Shown: positions 25,934 through 43,941 of the stretch, piece by piece
Position numbering within the stretch: the first letter of the stretch is position 1
How the letters are laid out: each line of letters starts with the position of its first letter
Source of the DNA: Adineta vaga
Taxonomy: Eukaryota; Rotifera
Length of the DNA: 64,000 nt
Assembly: GCA_021613535.1 (NCBI GenBank)
Contig: CP075495.1
Location: 2,542,001 to 2,606,000 of the forward strand
Direction of reading: 5' to 3'
Program-made: the position numbers and the translations under genes
Notes under the pieces: model-generated
The model's input: only the letters and a program-made list of their open reading frames with translations
Told to the model about the DNA's origin: nothing
Database searches by the model: none

Positions 25934-27439
25934 TCAATTAATCGCTTTTTCAAATTCTTCATCGGTACGTTGTTCAAAAGGCGTATTTAAATCTAATTCC
26001 TCAGGAAACTTCAATTTCAATCTTTCTAATGTTTCATAAAAGTATGGAAATGGTCGCGCTTGATAATGAACAATAGCTGGTTGTCGTCGATATTTTTTCG
26101 GAAGATTGAAATCAGTTAGATGTAAATGTAATGGACAGGCAATTTGTTGACCATAGAGATCAAGTGCTAGACGAATATGTTTAGTCAATTGCTACAAAAG
26201 GAAAATTGAATTAATGAAACAAAAAAAGGTCATTGAAATCCTTTGAACTAACTTGTTTAGCTGGATAAATTTCATGTTTAATTGGATTGATATACATCGG
26301 AATACCACCGACAGATTTGACTCGATTCCAATATTTGTGATCACCGAGTAAAGGAGCACACTGACGTAAACAATACAGTTCAATGAAATCCCATGTGCCT
26401 AAAAAGAATATTTATTAAATATTAGAAATAAAATGAAGAAATTCTCATGTATTCGTACATGTCGTCGTTTTAAATTCAACAAGAGCAACTTTTAATTCAT
26501 CATTAATTGACAATGTTCGATGTTTAACAGTTCCATTATAAACCCGACCATTTTTAATTGCATTCGAACTTGCATCAAAAATTTCATAGGACTAAAATTG
26601 GAATTTTTTTGAGTTTTGAAATTTCTTTCAGAAAAGAAATCATTCTTACTAAATATTGTTCATTATAAAGATGTCGTTCAACTAACATTTCATGAGAATC
26701 TTCTAATTTACGTGGAATTAATGTTGTTATACCACTAAAAATAGATCTAATGATTCAGATTAAACTTAATCTTTGAACAAAATTTGATTACATACTAAAA
26801 GGTTAAATATGGTTCTTTCATTTTCCGAAACGAACGCATTGCTGTACTTTTTATATTATCATGTAATTGAGCATTTTGAGTATAGATGAGTAAACCACTT
26901 GGTTCACTAAAATAGAATTCAATTTCGATAAGAAAAGAAAAGTTATATCTTACTTCGGTGTTCGTATACAAGGAAAAAAATGATCCCATTTAAGAGCTGA
27001 ACGAAATTGTGGCATATGATATTGAATTGTACAAGAACTGGAATTCGATAGAGTAGAATTTTGTTGTTGTTGTTGTTCTACTTCTTCATCTTCATTAGTT
27101 ACTTGTGTTTTTCTATCCCATGTTTCATCTGAATGAAGAAAAGATCATATCAAAAAGATGAAAATCGATTCGTCATATTTATACCAAGAACCATCACACC
27201 AGGTGGTTTATTAAATACAATAATTTTTTCATCATGATGAACTATATTATTTAGAATGCATGTCACTAAATCTTTTGGTTGACGAATTGGATTTGCTTGC
27301 AATAAATAATGAACATATCTTTGATTAGTTCGAGAAAATCTTATACTAAAAATAAACAAAGTTATTGTTTTCTTTCAACAAGTTTAATTCTTTTTGCAAA
27401 ATATTACCCATGAGAAATAAACCGATTGAGAATATTCAT
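25934..27439 (-). CDS. RluA-family pseudouridine synthase-like (RPUSD3/4 type)
   Basis: Related to mitochondrial RNA pseudouridine synthases. The N-terminus MNILNRFISHGIRFSRTNQR precedes NIVHHDEKIIVFNKPPGVMVLG, the strand-turn motif I of the family. A variable insert with Glu and Gln runs (NEDEEVEQQQQQ) comes next. The motif II position reads IRTPNEPSGLLIYTQN instead of HRLDxxTSGLLV, so the invariant catalytic Asp seems to be missing. Motif III, PLLGDHKY, is present. The C-terminus (IYPAKQ, ACPLHLHLTDF) resembles the family's closing HLH block. There are about seven exons and all phases agree. It may be a catalytically inactive RNA-binding homologue of the RPUSD3 kind. The phosphatase gene follows 66 bp downstream. 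Confidence 0.78.
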
Positions 27440-27681
27440 GTTGATAAATAAATGAAAATATGAATTAGTTTAAATCAAACGATATGTTGTTTCGTACCAA
27501 TCATATTAAATTTAGTTACCATGCAATATCCTATATGTCGCCACGAGTCATTGTAACACAATCGTCTTGATCCTTTACTATAAGTTGTCTTAAAAGATTG
27601 TACTTTTTAATATTTATTTATTTATATGTTATACGAAAATATACTAACAAATAAAAAGTCATGAATAACGGCTAAGTAACA

Positions 27682-28986
27682 TTACTGAATTTGATATATG
27701 CTAACACCCTGTTCTGTTAAAATTGCTAAAAATTGATCTTCTAATTGTACAGCATAAAGTGGTGAAGATTGATAGAAACACTTTTGTTTAATTTCTCCTT
27801 GTGTTGTTATATGAAGAAGACGATTGTCAGCAAAATTCACAATTAACCAACCTTTCTCGTTCAATGAACAACATGAAAGAATATTGATTTTCTCATCAAT
27901 CTGTAATGATATAGTCCAAAGTTGATTGTATGTTTCCGTACATCGTAAATCTAAACGTCTTTCATTAGTCAATTGATTTAATATAATTAAAGCTAATGTT
28001 TCATTATTCGAACATTTCATATGTTCAATATATTCATTTTCTGTACAACAAATTTGTTTTCGTTGAAAAGAAAATGTGTTTTTACCAATTCCATATTCTT
28101 CAATTGTTGAATGTAATTTTTGTGTAGTTAGAAATAGACTTTTATCTGAACAAGTACAACAATACCATGATTGATTTATTTTTGAAAAGACTTGCTGTTC
28201 TTTTTCAATATTCATTGTTTGTTCATCCAAAGTAAATATGTCATTTTCTGCTATGATAATAAACTTTCCTAGAGTATTTGACGTACACATATCTCTAATA
28301 CAACCATGAATCCATGATATTTGTTTAATTAAATTGAGATTTTTATCAAATAAACATAAATATTCTTGGTGGCCAATGAGAAAATATTTCGAATTATTAG
28401 TCATAACAATACAATCATCTTTTGAGAGAGATTTTCTTACTAATTCTGATTGAATAGTTGAATAGAGATTAAAATTAACTTTGGATTTATCGAATTGAAT
28501 AAGATCATCATTGAGAATTAATGGTGGAATATCTAATTGAAGATTTTCATGTAATGTTTCATTGAATTCACGTTGAATTGCATTAATCGCTGCTTTTAAT
28601 GATTGAATTTGTTGGTGAGTTGCATTTTGTGCACGAATTAATTGAACAATTTTCATTTGAATCCATTCGAGAACTTGACGATTTTGATTGAATTTGTCAT
28701 CGTGAATTTTCATTCTATCAAGTTGTTGACATTTTTTTTCATAATATGAATCAATTGTTTGGTGCGATTGATGTCGCCATTGATCCAATTGTTGACGATA
28801 GTGATCACGATATAATTCCGACACATGATTGACTTCATTCGTTAATTGATATAATTCCGAAAGATAAACTTCATTATGATCTTTTATATGTTCAATACAA
28901 TAATTTTGTTTACAACAGTAACATAATACTCGAGCTAATCGTACACAATTTGTTATCGTACAAGAATGCTCAGACATTATTTTCAA
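27682..28986 (-). CDS. B-box-like zinc finger / coiled coil / propeller protein 2
   Basis: Intronless, 434 residues, with the same layout as the gene at 23128-24675. The zinc module spacing is C9-x4-C14-x7-C22-x2-C25-x4-C30-x2-H33-x3-H37. The next shared element is QLTNEVNHVSELYRDH (the other copy has QLTNDMNKL). A long coiled coil (about 55-160) and a propeller-like C-terminal half (YFLIGHQEYLCLFDKN, FIIIAENDIFTLDE, WLIVNFADNRLLHI, AILTEQGVSIYQI) complete it. Sequence identity to copy 1 is low outside the cysteines, so the pair is old or belongs to a large, fast-evolving family. No RING is seen; function unknown. Confidence 0.8.
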   Translation of the reverse strand: MKIMSEHSCTITNCVRLARVLCYCCKQNYCIEHIKDHNEVYLSELYQLTNEVNHVSELYRDHYRQQLDQWRHQSHQTIDSYYEKKCQQLDRMKIHDDKFNQNRQVLEWIQMKIVQLIRAQNATHQQIQSLKAAINAIQREFNETLHENLQLDIPPLILNDDLIQFDKSKVNFNLYSTIQSELVRKSLSKDDCIVMTNNSKYFLIGHQEYLCLFDKNLNLIKQISWIHGCIRDMCTSNTLGKFIIIAENDIFTLDEQTMNIEKEQQVFSKINQSWYCCTCSDKSLFLTTQKLHSTIEEYGIGKNTFSFQRKQICCTENEYIEHMKCSNNETLALIILNQLTNERRLDLRCTETYNQLWTISLQIDEKINILSCCSLNEKGWLIVNFADNRLLHITTQGEIKQKCFYQSSPLYAVQLEDQFLAILTEQGVSIYQIQ

Positions 28987-29467
28987 TGAGAAACATATGA
29001 AAAAGTTTTAAAGAAGCGCATACATATTTATATGACGTGTTATTTTTCTAATTATAAATAGTATAGACTTCACTGTTTTTTTATATGCTTAGTATGATTT
29101 TTCTGTGGCATCTAATAAATTCATGTCATGTTAAGTAGTTGGTATTTTTTCTCTGATGATTCATTTCTTATCAACACGACGTACTGCAATAAATAATCAG
29201 TTACTAAATCATCAGGACTATATTTTTCAATAGAATGTGATTTAAAAAAATTCGTTTTTACAATTAATGAATGATCTTTTTGATAGCATATCGAGCTTTG
29301 ATTTTATTCTCTAATATTAAATAAATTTATTTTGTTCATAGATAAAGACAATGTGACACATACAATTGACAATCTACATATTAATTAATTAAACAGCTAG
29401 ATTGAATTAGAAAATAAGAAAAGTAAAATGTCATGCATAATCATTCTGTGTTGTTACTCCTCATAAT
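28987..29467. other. intergenic spacer
   Basis: Lies between the myosin stop and the start of the B-box/propeller gene 2, both on the minus strand. It holds the myosin 3' UTR and the next gene's promoter. AT-rich, no gene seen. Confidence 0.55.
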
Positions 29468-37197
<7,730 letters not shown>

Positions 37198-38311
37198 AAT
37201 TGCTTATTTTTTATTTTCGAAGAAATATATTCAATACAAATACAACCTATTCGATACAGGAAAAGAAGAATTATACGGTATTATGTTATATTTGATGCAC
37301 CTACTGTATGGAACGTTTATTTTGTTGAATAACAAGTGGTTATATAGTATTGTTGTTAGTGTTCGAGAAGAAAGATATAGAACTATATTTCCTCCCTCCT
37401 CTCTCTCTTTCTGTTTCTAGCTTTGTTAACTTATCTAAAAATACTAACATTAGTTGATCATCCGAAAATGGATAGATATCCAAAATTGGTATTACTCTCT
37501 GTCGTTCTCTTTCTGACCAACAATAACCGAAATTTCAACACCTATTATCTGATTACAATGCTGATGAGCTGGAAAAGAAAAACGACGTAGAAAAAGCAGA
37601 AAGACATAACAACATCAACACTTTCTCTTCCTACAATGGACATTTTTGGAAACATAGACAACAACTCATTGATAAACTATCCGAATATTCAGTATAAAAT
37701 TCTTTGTACTGAATAAACGTGATACACGTTAAATGTAGACAAACATACATCATCATTAATGTCAATTGTTTTCTTATATTGTGAATGGATTTCCATCGGA
37801 TTGAATGAATGTTTTAATTCCTAATCATGAATTGTCACATAGCACTTTTTCAATTATTTTGCTGGCGACAGAACAATGTGGAGGAGTGAATCGATAAAAA
37901 CCACAATAGGGCATAAAGTACATATCCTATCACCCCCGCTAAAGTTTTCCGATGATCTATTATATGCATGAATACTACTGACACACTGCATTACAATCCA
38001 ATCTATACATAATCTTTTTCGACAAGTGAAAAAATTGTTATGAAATTAATAATTTCAATAAGGATATAAGATCGTATACTGAATCTTAAATATCAGTTGA
38101 TTTCTTTTGATCTCGATCATAAAAAACTTTATCAGTGTTGATAGAATGATAAATTATTAGTTTTTTTTTTATTATTGCCTATAATTACGTGATGATATAT
38201 AGGTTGAGAAGAAGATCAATTACTATAGAATAGATTTTATATGAAATTTCGCGCACGAAGATATTGTCTGTCATAGTATCATTTTTTTTCCTTTGAAATT
38301 TCTTCCAAAAA
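37198..38311. other. divergent intergenic region, myosin promoter
   Basis: 1.1 kb between muscle myosin (-) and the MTCH-like gene (+). It presumably contains the muscle promoter. No gene seen. AT-rich with no striking repeat. Confidence 0.55.
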
Positions 38312-39478
38312 ATGTTTTTCTTAAATTTCTTAGTATTTACTAATTTGTTTCTTTTACCTTTCTTTTTTCATCCATTTAATATCTCTCGACATCTGATTCA
38401 TATTGGTCATGAACCATTTCAACCGGAAACTTTACCAGTCAACTCCTACGAATTTTATTTATACAATATCCTCGAAAATCCTAAATCATACATTTCTATC
38501 TATCCATTTATTAAACAAAGAAATCTTTTTCAACGAATCTATAATTCTCTTTTTCCATCACAAAGAAATCTCTCGAGAAAATTATTCTATCCAAACTTAA
38601 TCCGATATACCTATATGTACATTATCGATCATGATATATCACTATTTCTTAATTCATTTCTCACGATGTATATATCCTATTTTCTATTGACTTATATTTC
38701 ATTACTTGTACATGTTTATCGAATATCAATGAATAAAACAAAACGAAAATCAATGAATGAAATTCGCGATTGTGCTAAACAATGGATTGAATCATCGTAT
38801 GTTCGATGGATTTCTCATGCTTTATTTTGGAAATTTCTTGCGGTTGTTATTTCTCATGTTTTCTATGTGATGGCAATAAAAATTACCATGCAGAGATTAT
38901 TTATTTCCTATGGACATTATCAATTGAATGATAAATCGATATATAGTTCATGGAATCTTTATAAAAATCTAAACTTAATTTTAAAATATGAAAGATGGAA
39001 TGGAATTTTTAGTGGAATTTGCACACGAATGATCTATGAATTAGGTATATTCAATATTCCCAGTAGCATTTCTTCTCATTGATAAAATGTCTCAGACGAT
39101 CTCAAGAGTATTTTCATATCACTAGGCATTACAATTCTTCCTCGTTTACTCTGGTGGCCATTTCGTACCATATTCCTTCAATCAACATTGCAATCTTATT
39201 TTCATGCTTCATCAACTGAATTTTATTTTCTACATTGTATCTGTGAACAAATTCTTCGATGTTTTTCAATTTATCTTCAGTTCTTTGCTCGTCTAACAAC
39301 AATAGAAATAGTCAATCAAATGCATGATCATCCCAATCTAAATAAATATCCTCTTCTATCCCTATTACGACATCATCATCATCTTAAGCAACCATGCTCA
39401 TTTCTTCTATCAATAAATCGAATTGATGCAAAACTAATTACAAATGGTCTCTCTTTCTTTCTTCGACAAGCTAATTAA
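38312..39478 (+). CDS. MTCH2: divergent mitochondrial carrier homolog (MTCH1/2-like)
   Basis: Likely outer mitochondrial membrane protein of the MTCH branch of the carrier family; human MTCH2 acts in apoptosis and as a membrane insertase. Two exons, 38312-39061 and about 39126-39478, join in phase (NIPS-ITILPRLLWW) to give about 365 residues. The best match is the N-terminal LIHIGHEPFQPE, equivalent to the LIQVGYEPLPP of MTCH2. A second carrier-like half then reads ISHVFYVMAIKITMQRLFISYG, NLILKYERWNGIFSGICTRMIYEL. Several hydrophobic helices are evident (ISYFLLTYISLLVHVY). The middle is poorly conserved, with many basic, Asn and Tyr residues. The family call rests on these two blocks, so subtype is uncertain. 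Confidence 0.65.
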
Positions 39479-39674
39479 ATGAACATGGAGAATAAAAAAA
39501 ACAATTCCATTGTCACATTTTTCTCTTTATTTATATTTTATTATCTTTATAAAATAATAATAACAAAAAAAACCTGATCTGTATGACAAAAGGAATCAGA
39601 GAAGAAGTAGAAGAAAAAAGAAAACACAAGGCACTCGTGATCATTGTATTTAAAACTAAAATGTAAACGAGATT

Positions 39675-41206
39675 CTATTTGCATACATGAATTTCCACAA
39701 GTTTCTGACAAGTTTGACATTGTACAGAACAGCACCATATAAATTTACAATTGCACTTTTCTTGAACATATTTTCGTATGGTATTATAACCTCTTCCACA
39801 ACACATCGTTGCACAACCATCAGGTCCATGACTGGTTCGATTACATTTACGATTTTTCGTACCAAATGATCCGATACGTCGATTATATTCACAAAAATTT
39901 GAATCTTCAAAATAGATTAAATCATCTTTAGTTGGTCCAGCAAATCGACGATCACGAGAACGTAATTGTCCAAGACGACGTTGATATCGAACTTCAATAG
40001 CACTATCGTATTTTTCTTTGAGAAACGCACCTACTTCACGAAACGTAGGTAATTGTTGATAACATGTTCGAAGACTAAACGAAATCGAATGAATTGAACA
40101 AATGAAAAAAAACGTATTTCAAATTTTTCTTACCTGCAAGATCCACTGACACCATGACATTTACAAACAACACGTGTCAAACGATAAACAGCCTAAAGAA
40201 AACAATTTCTTCTCTACATTGAATTATATCTTTCTTTCTAACATACTCGTCGTCCAACTTCATTGTTATGTATATTCATTTGTCGTCGTATTTTTCCACG
40301 ACGAAGAGGTTTGCGTTTTCGTCGTTCAACTCCTCCTGTTTGATTGGAATTAATAAATGTAATCGGTGTTTGAATTCGATTTGCATCAATTTCTTTTTCC
40401 GGTGTATCAACAAAATCTCGACCAAATCGATAGCCATAATCAATATTATCGCCACATCTATTTTATCCATTCAAAAAGAAAGAACGATTAATTTTAAACA
40501 ATTCAAATCTATCTCTTACCCTCCCCATGTCCAATCGCGTGGTAGATTTTTGGGTCGTGTTGATCGACTGCATGAACATGATTTTAATAGACCTTGTTTA
40601 CACGCACGACTAACAGCATAAGTCACACCAGCAGAGAGCATCGCATGAGCAAAAGCAGTTTCTCGATTAGCTAAAATAAATCGAATAGAATTGAGAAAGA
40701 AATTAAATATAAAACATACCATGATAAAGAACAGGTCCAAAAACACTTCCATCTCGTATAGTCGAACAATTCCAATGACGATCTTGAAATTGATATTGAC
40801 ATTCTTCAATTCCTTTACTTGCACCTATAAGAACAAACAAGAAAATTCATAGTCTATTTTCAGAGAAAAATCAAAATATAAACCTTGAATAACAACAGGC
40901 ATATGATCAGCATGTAATAAACATATTTGTTTTTGACCAGTAGTTAAACTTTTTAATGTTGATTGACAATAAGGTGATGGATCATCATCAATTTCATAAA
41001 GATGATCTGCATTCATCGATGTATAGGAAGTAATGATACTTTCATTTTCACGTCTAAGACCAATATTCCTAATATAATTATAAATAATTTTATTCATCCA
41101 AATATCTTTATCGATTTCTTACTTACCACCAAACTTCATTTCGTATCACTCCATTAACCAATTGATATGAGTAAAGAAAAATCACAATCCAAAGCATTTT
41201 CATCAT
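39675..41206 (-). CDS. WNT5: Wnt ligand, Wnt5 type
   Basis: Secreted, lipid-modified, Cys-rich ligand for Frizzled/ROR/RYK. The start at 41206 gives the signal peptide [19 protein letters not shown]. Further Met codons lie at 41203 and 41197. Diagnostic blocks in order are [84 protein letters not shown], the palmitoleoylation loop [41 protein letters not shown] and the ending [17 protein letters not shown] plus [16 protein letters not shown] and the overall spacing match Wnt5 best. There are six or seven exons with short introns. A basic [11 protein letters not shown] stretch before NNEVGRRAVY is a small insertion relative to vertebrate Wnt5. Confidence 0.93.
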
Positions 41207-41707
41207 AAGCACATATTATTCTACAATATAAGAAATCAAGAAAAATGACTGAATGATAGAAACAAGCTGTTCATCTAATCCAATACGAGAGAGAGAGAGA
41301 CAGACAGACAGGTGCCGATCGTCAACTAAATAACGAGCGGCAAGATCGAACAAATCAATAGAAAGAGAGACATATATATTAAGACAAGGTCAATACTCGA
41401 ATACAAACCGTGTCAATATTCAACCTATCGGTCACTTTTGATATTTGTCTTTTCTTTCCGAAAAGAAATAAACCGTGTTAGAATGGATTATGTAAGTTTG
41501 TTTCTACATTGTTTTTATTGATATGATGATAGATTTATTCTTTTTATGTCTTAAAACAGTTACACATGGTCAATCAACAAGTGACAAACTTAACATAGTC
41601 AACAATTCTAAGAAGAACTGTTAATGGCACATGACGATTATGAAGAAAAAAAACATTTCTTTCGAAGAGCGAGAACAAGGTGTGACACTCATCAACTTAT
41701 TCAAATA

Positions 41708-41731
41708 TGAATATATATATATATATATATA
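41708..41731. repeat. (AT)n microsatellite
   Basis: AT dinucleotide run. Confidence 0.9.
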
Positions 41732-42648
41732 ACTCATATTCATATATGTACGTGTCTTTTACTTTTTCGATACAAAATCCAAACAAATATTCATATATAT
41801 ATTAAAAAAAGAAATCGTTTGATCATGAAGATATGGTTTCATTTCAAGGAAAGACTAATAAATCAATCTAAAGAAATTTCGGATTGATTTGCATATCAAT
41901 TGAAATGAACTTTGATATCTTCGATCGATTCAATGAATTGAAACTGACTTTTTTTTGAAAAAAAAATCAGATCATCTCTATTCATAGTTCAATGCACACA
42001 TCTCAATCGTTTACAAATAAAGAAAACAAAAAAGGCGATTCTTCTCACTTCTCAATCTCATATCATACCGACAATTGTTGACTTGTTCATTCACAGTTTT
42101 GATTTAGATCAGAGAGAAAGAGAAAGACAACAATTGACAGTTTCTATTTTTCGATAAAACAACAAATTTCTTTTTTTTTATGAAGATGAGATTCTCTCAT
42201 CGACACACATATCTCACGAATAAATGAACATTCAAGTATTAAATTTCCTTCTCTCACCAATGACAATGACGTGTTAATCAAAGACAAATAGAACCTGCAC
42301 TTCTAATTCTCTGCTTTCGTGTTAATTTTAACTTAAGCTTATATCGATTTATTTGCATGTCTTAATAAACTAAAGAAAATTGCATCATTAATCCTACTGT
42401 TCATCAAGCTCTGATCGAAGGGTAAACGTTAAGACTTAATCTTTGTCGATTTTCTTTTTAATTGATTCATATAAAAAAATTCGAAGAAAAAACGAACTTA
42501 CCAAAAAAGAATTTATTGAACAACAAAAATTTTCTATGCAAGATATTGATTATTTGATACAAACACGAGTGCTAGAATAACAGTCAGATCACCACTGTGA
42601 ATTGCGATGACGGAGATGTTTGTTCAACTCGATCGATGTATATGTTGA

Positions 42649-42672
42649 TATATATATATATATATATATATG
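42649..42672. repeat. (AT)n microsatellite
   Basis: AT dinucleotide run followed by CT-rich sequence. Confidence 0.9.
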
Positions 42673-43941
42673 TGTCGATTTCCTTCTCTTTTCTCACTCT
42701 CACTCTCTCTCCTCTCCTTTCTTTCTTTCTCTAATCTATTTTGTACATACATGAGACGTAACATACATACTCGTGTGAAAAGAAACGTATCAATCTATAA
42801 CAAAAGAATCTTCGTTAAGACGGATATATCACAATGTTATTTCATTTCCGGTTTTTATTTATTAGATAAAATAATCCAAATGAATTCATGACGAACTTGT
42901 ATATTGTTCTTTTTATATTCTCGTTCGTTCATATCACTATCAATCGATCTTTTGCTACTGTAATCCTTAATTGACCTGCATGGTCGACAATAATTATCTT
43001 TACTTCCATTCTTTTGTTTATTATTCTTTTCCGATGATGTTCGAAGAATATTAGTGAGTGTTATGTTACTGAAAAGACGAAGAATAGGAAAAGCAAAGAA
43101 AACGCTCAAGCAATGTGTTTGATATAGAGATACTTCGATGAAGTTGGTTGTTCATTAGCATAGAATAGATTGATTCCCTAAAGGTCAATTATGATCTATC
43201 TTTCCTCCTTTTCTTTTCTGCTTATCAATAATGATGATGACAATTAGACAATGCTTTTCCATAGACAAACTTCTTCGTCTCGATTTTCTTTTCTTCAATA
43301 ATAAATGATCTTCTTGTCACGTTCAGGTGAAAAACAGTTCGAATGTAAAGGTCGTAGACGGATATCTTTTGAATGTCAACGATTCTTGGACGCCTCACTT
43401 TTTCTTGATAATAATCGGCTATGAAGCGTGTTCACATATGTAGACTAACGATCGTTCAAGAAATGATGCTTATTCCAATTTCTTTTTGTTTTGTTCTGTT
43501 CATTAGCATACGACGACATACTCATACATATAAAATCTATTTGGTTCATACAGACGAATAGTATGTATGTATATATATATATATTGATAGTAAAAGTCTG
43601 CTGATCTTTAGTTATCATCATGTCTGTTTTAACTCCAACGATAATGACGAAATACTACATAAAACATTTTGTTCATTATTACACAAATATATATATATAT
43701 ACTCGAAAGAAACAAAAACCAGAAAGATATACAATAGAGAAAAAGAAAGTAAATGACTAGAATGAAAAGGAAACATAAAGAATGGCAGATCTGTACGAAG
43801 AAATTCGCTGAACAATATTGACTGACTTGTTTTTCGTTTTGAAATAAAGATATTTACAAAGAACAAAACGAGATTTGATTGAGAAGATTAACATTGATTA
43901 GAAAGTAAATAGAATAAAGACGAAAATTGATTGGAGGATTA

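Larger units (their letters stand above)
41207..43941. other. 2.7 kb intergenic region upstream of Wnt5
   Basis: Wnt5 regulatory sequence plus the 3' region of the ANKIB1-type gene. It contains (AT)n runs at about 41708-41731 and 42649-42672, and a GA/GACA patch near 41287-41312. Small frames (for example 42855-43109 on the minus strand) have no recognisable homologue and are flanked by low complexity, so I do not call them. Confidence 0.55.

Noticed and set aside
27682-28986. TRIM E3 ligase call for the B-box/propeller proteins
   Set aside because: No RING is present in either copy, so ligase activity is not supported.
42855-43109. Possible small minus-strand gene upstream of Wnt5
   Set aside because: Basic, low-complexity composition with no recognisable domain and no supporting splice or start context.
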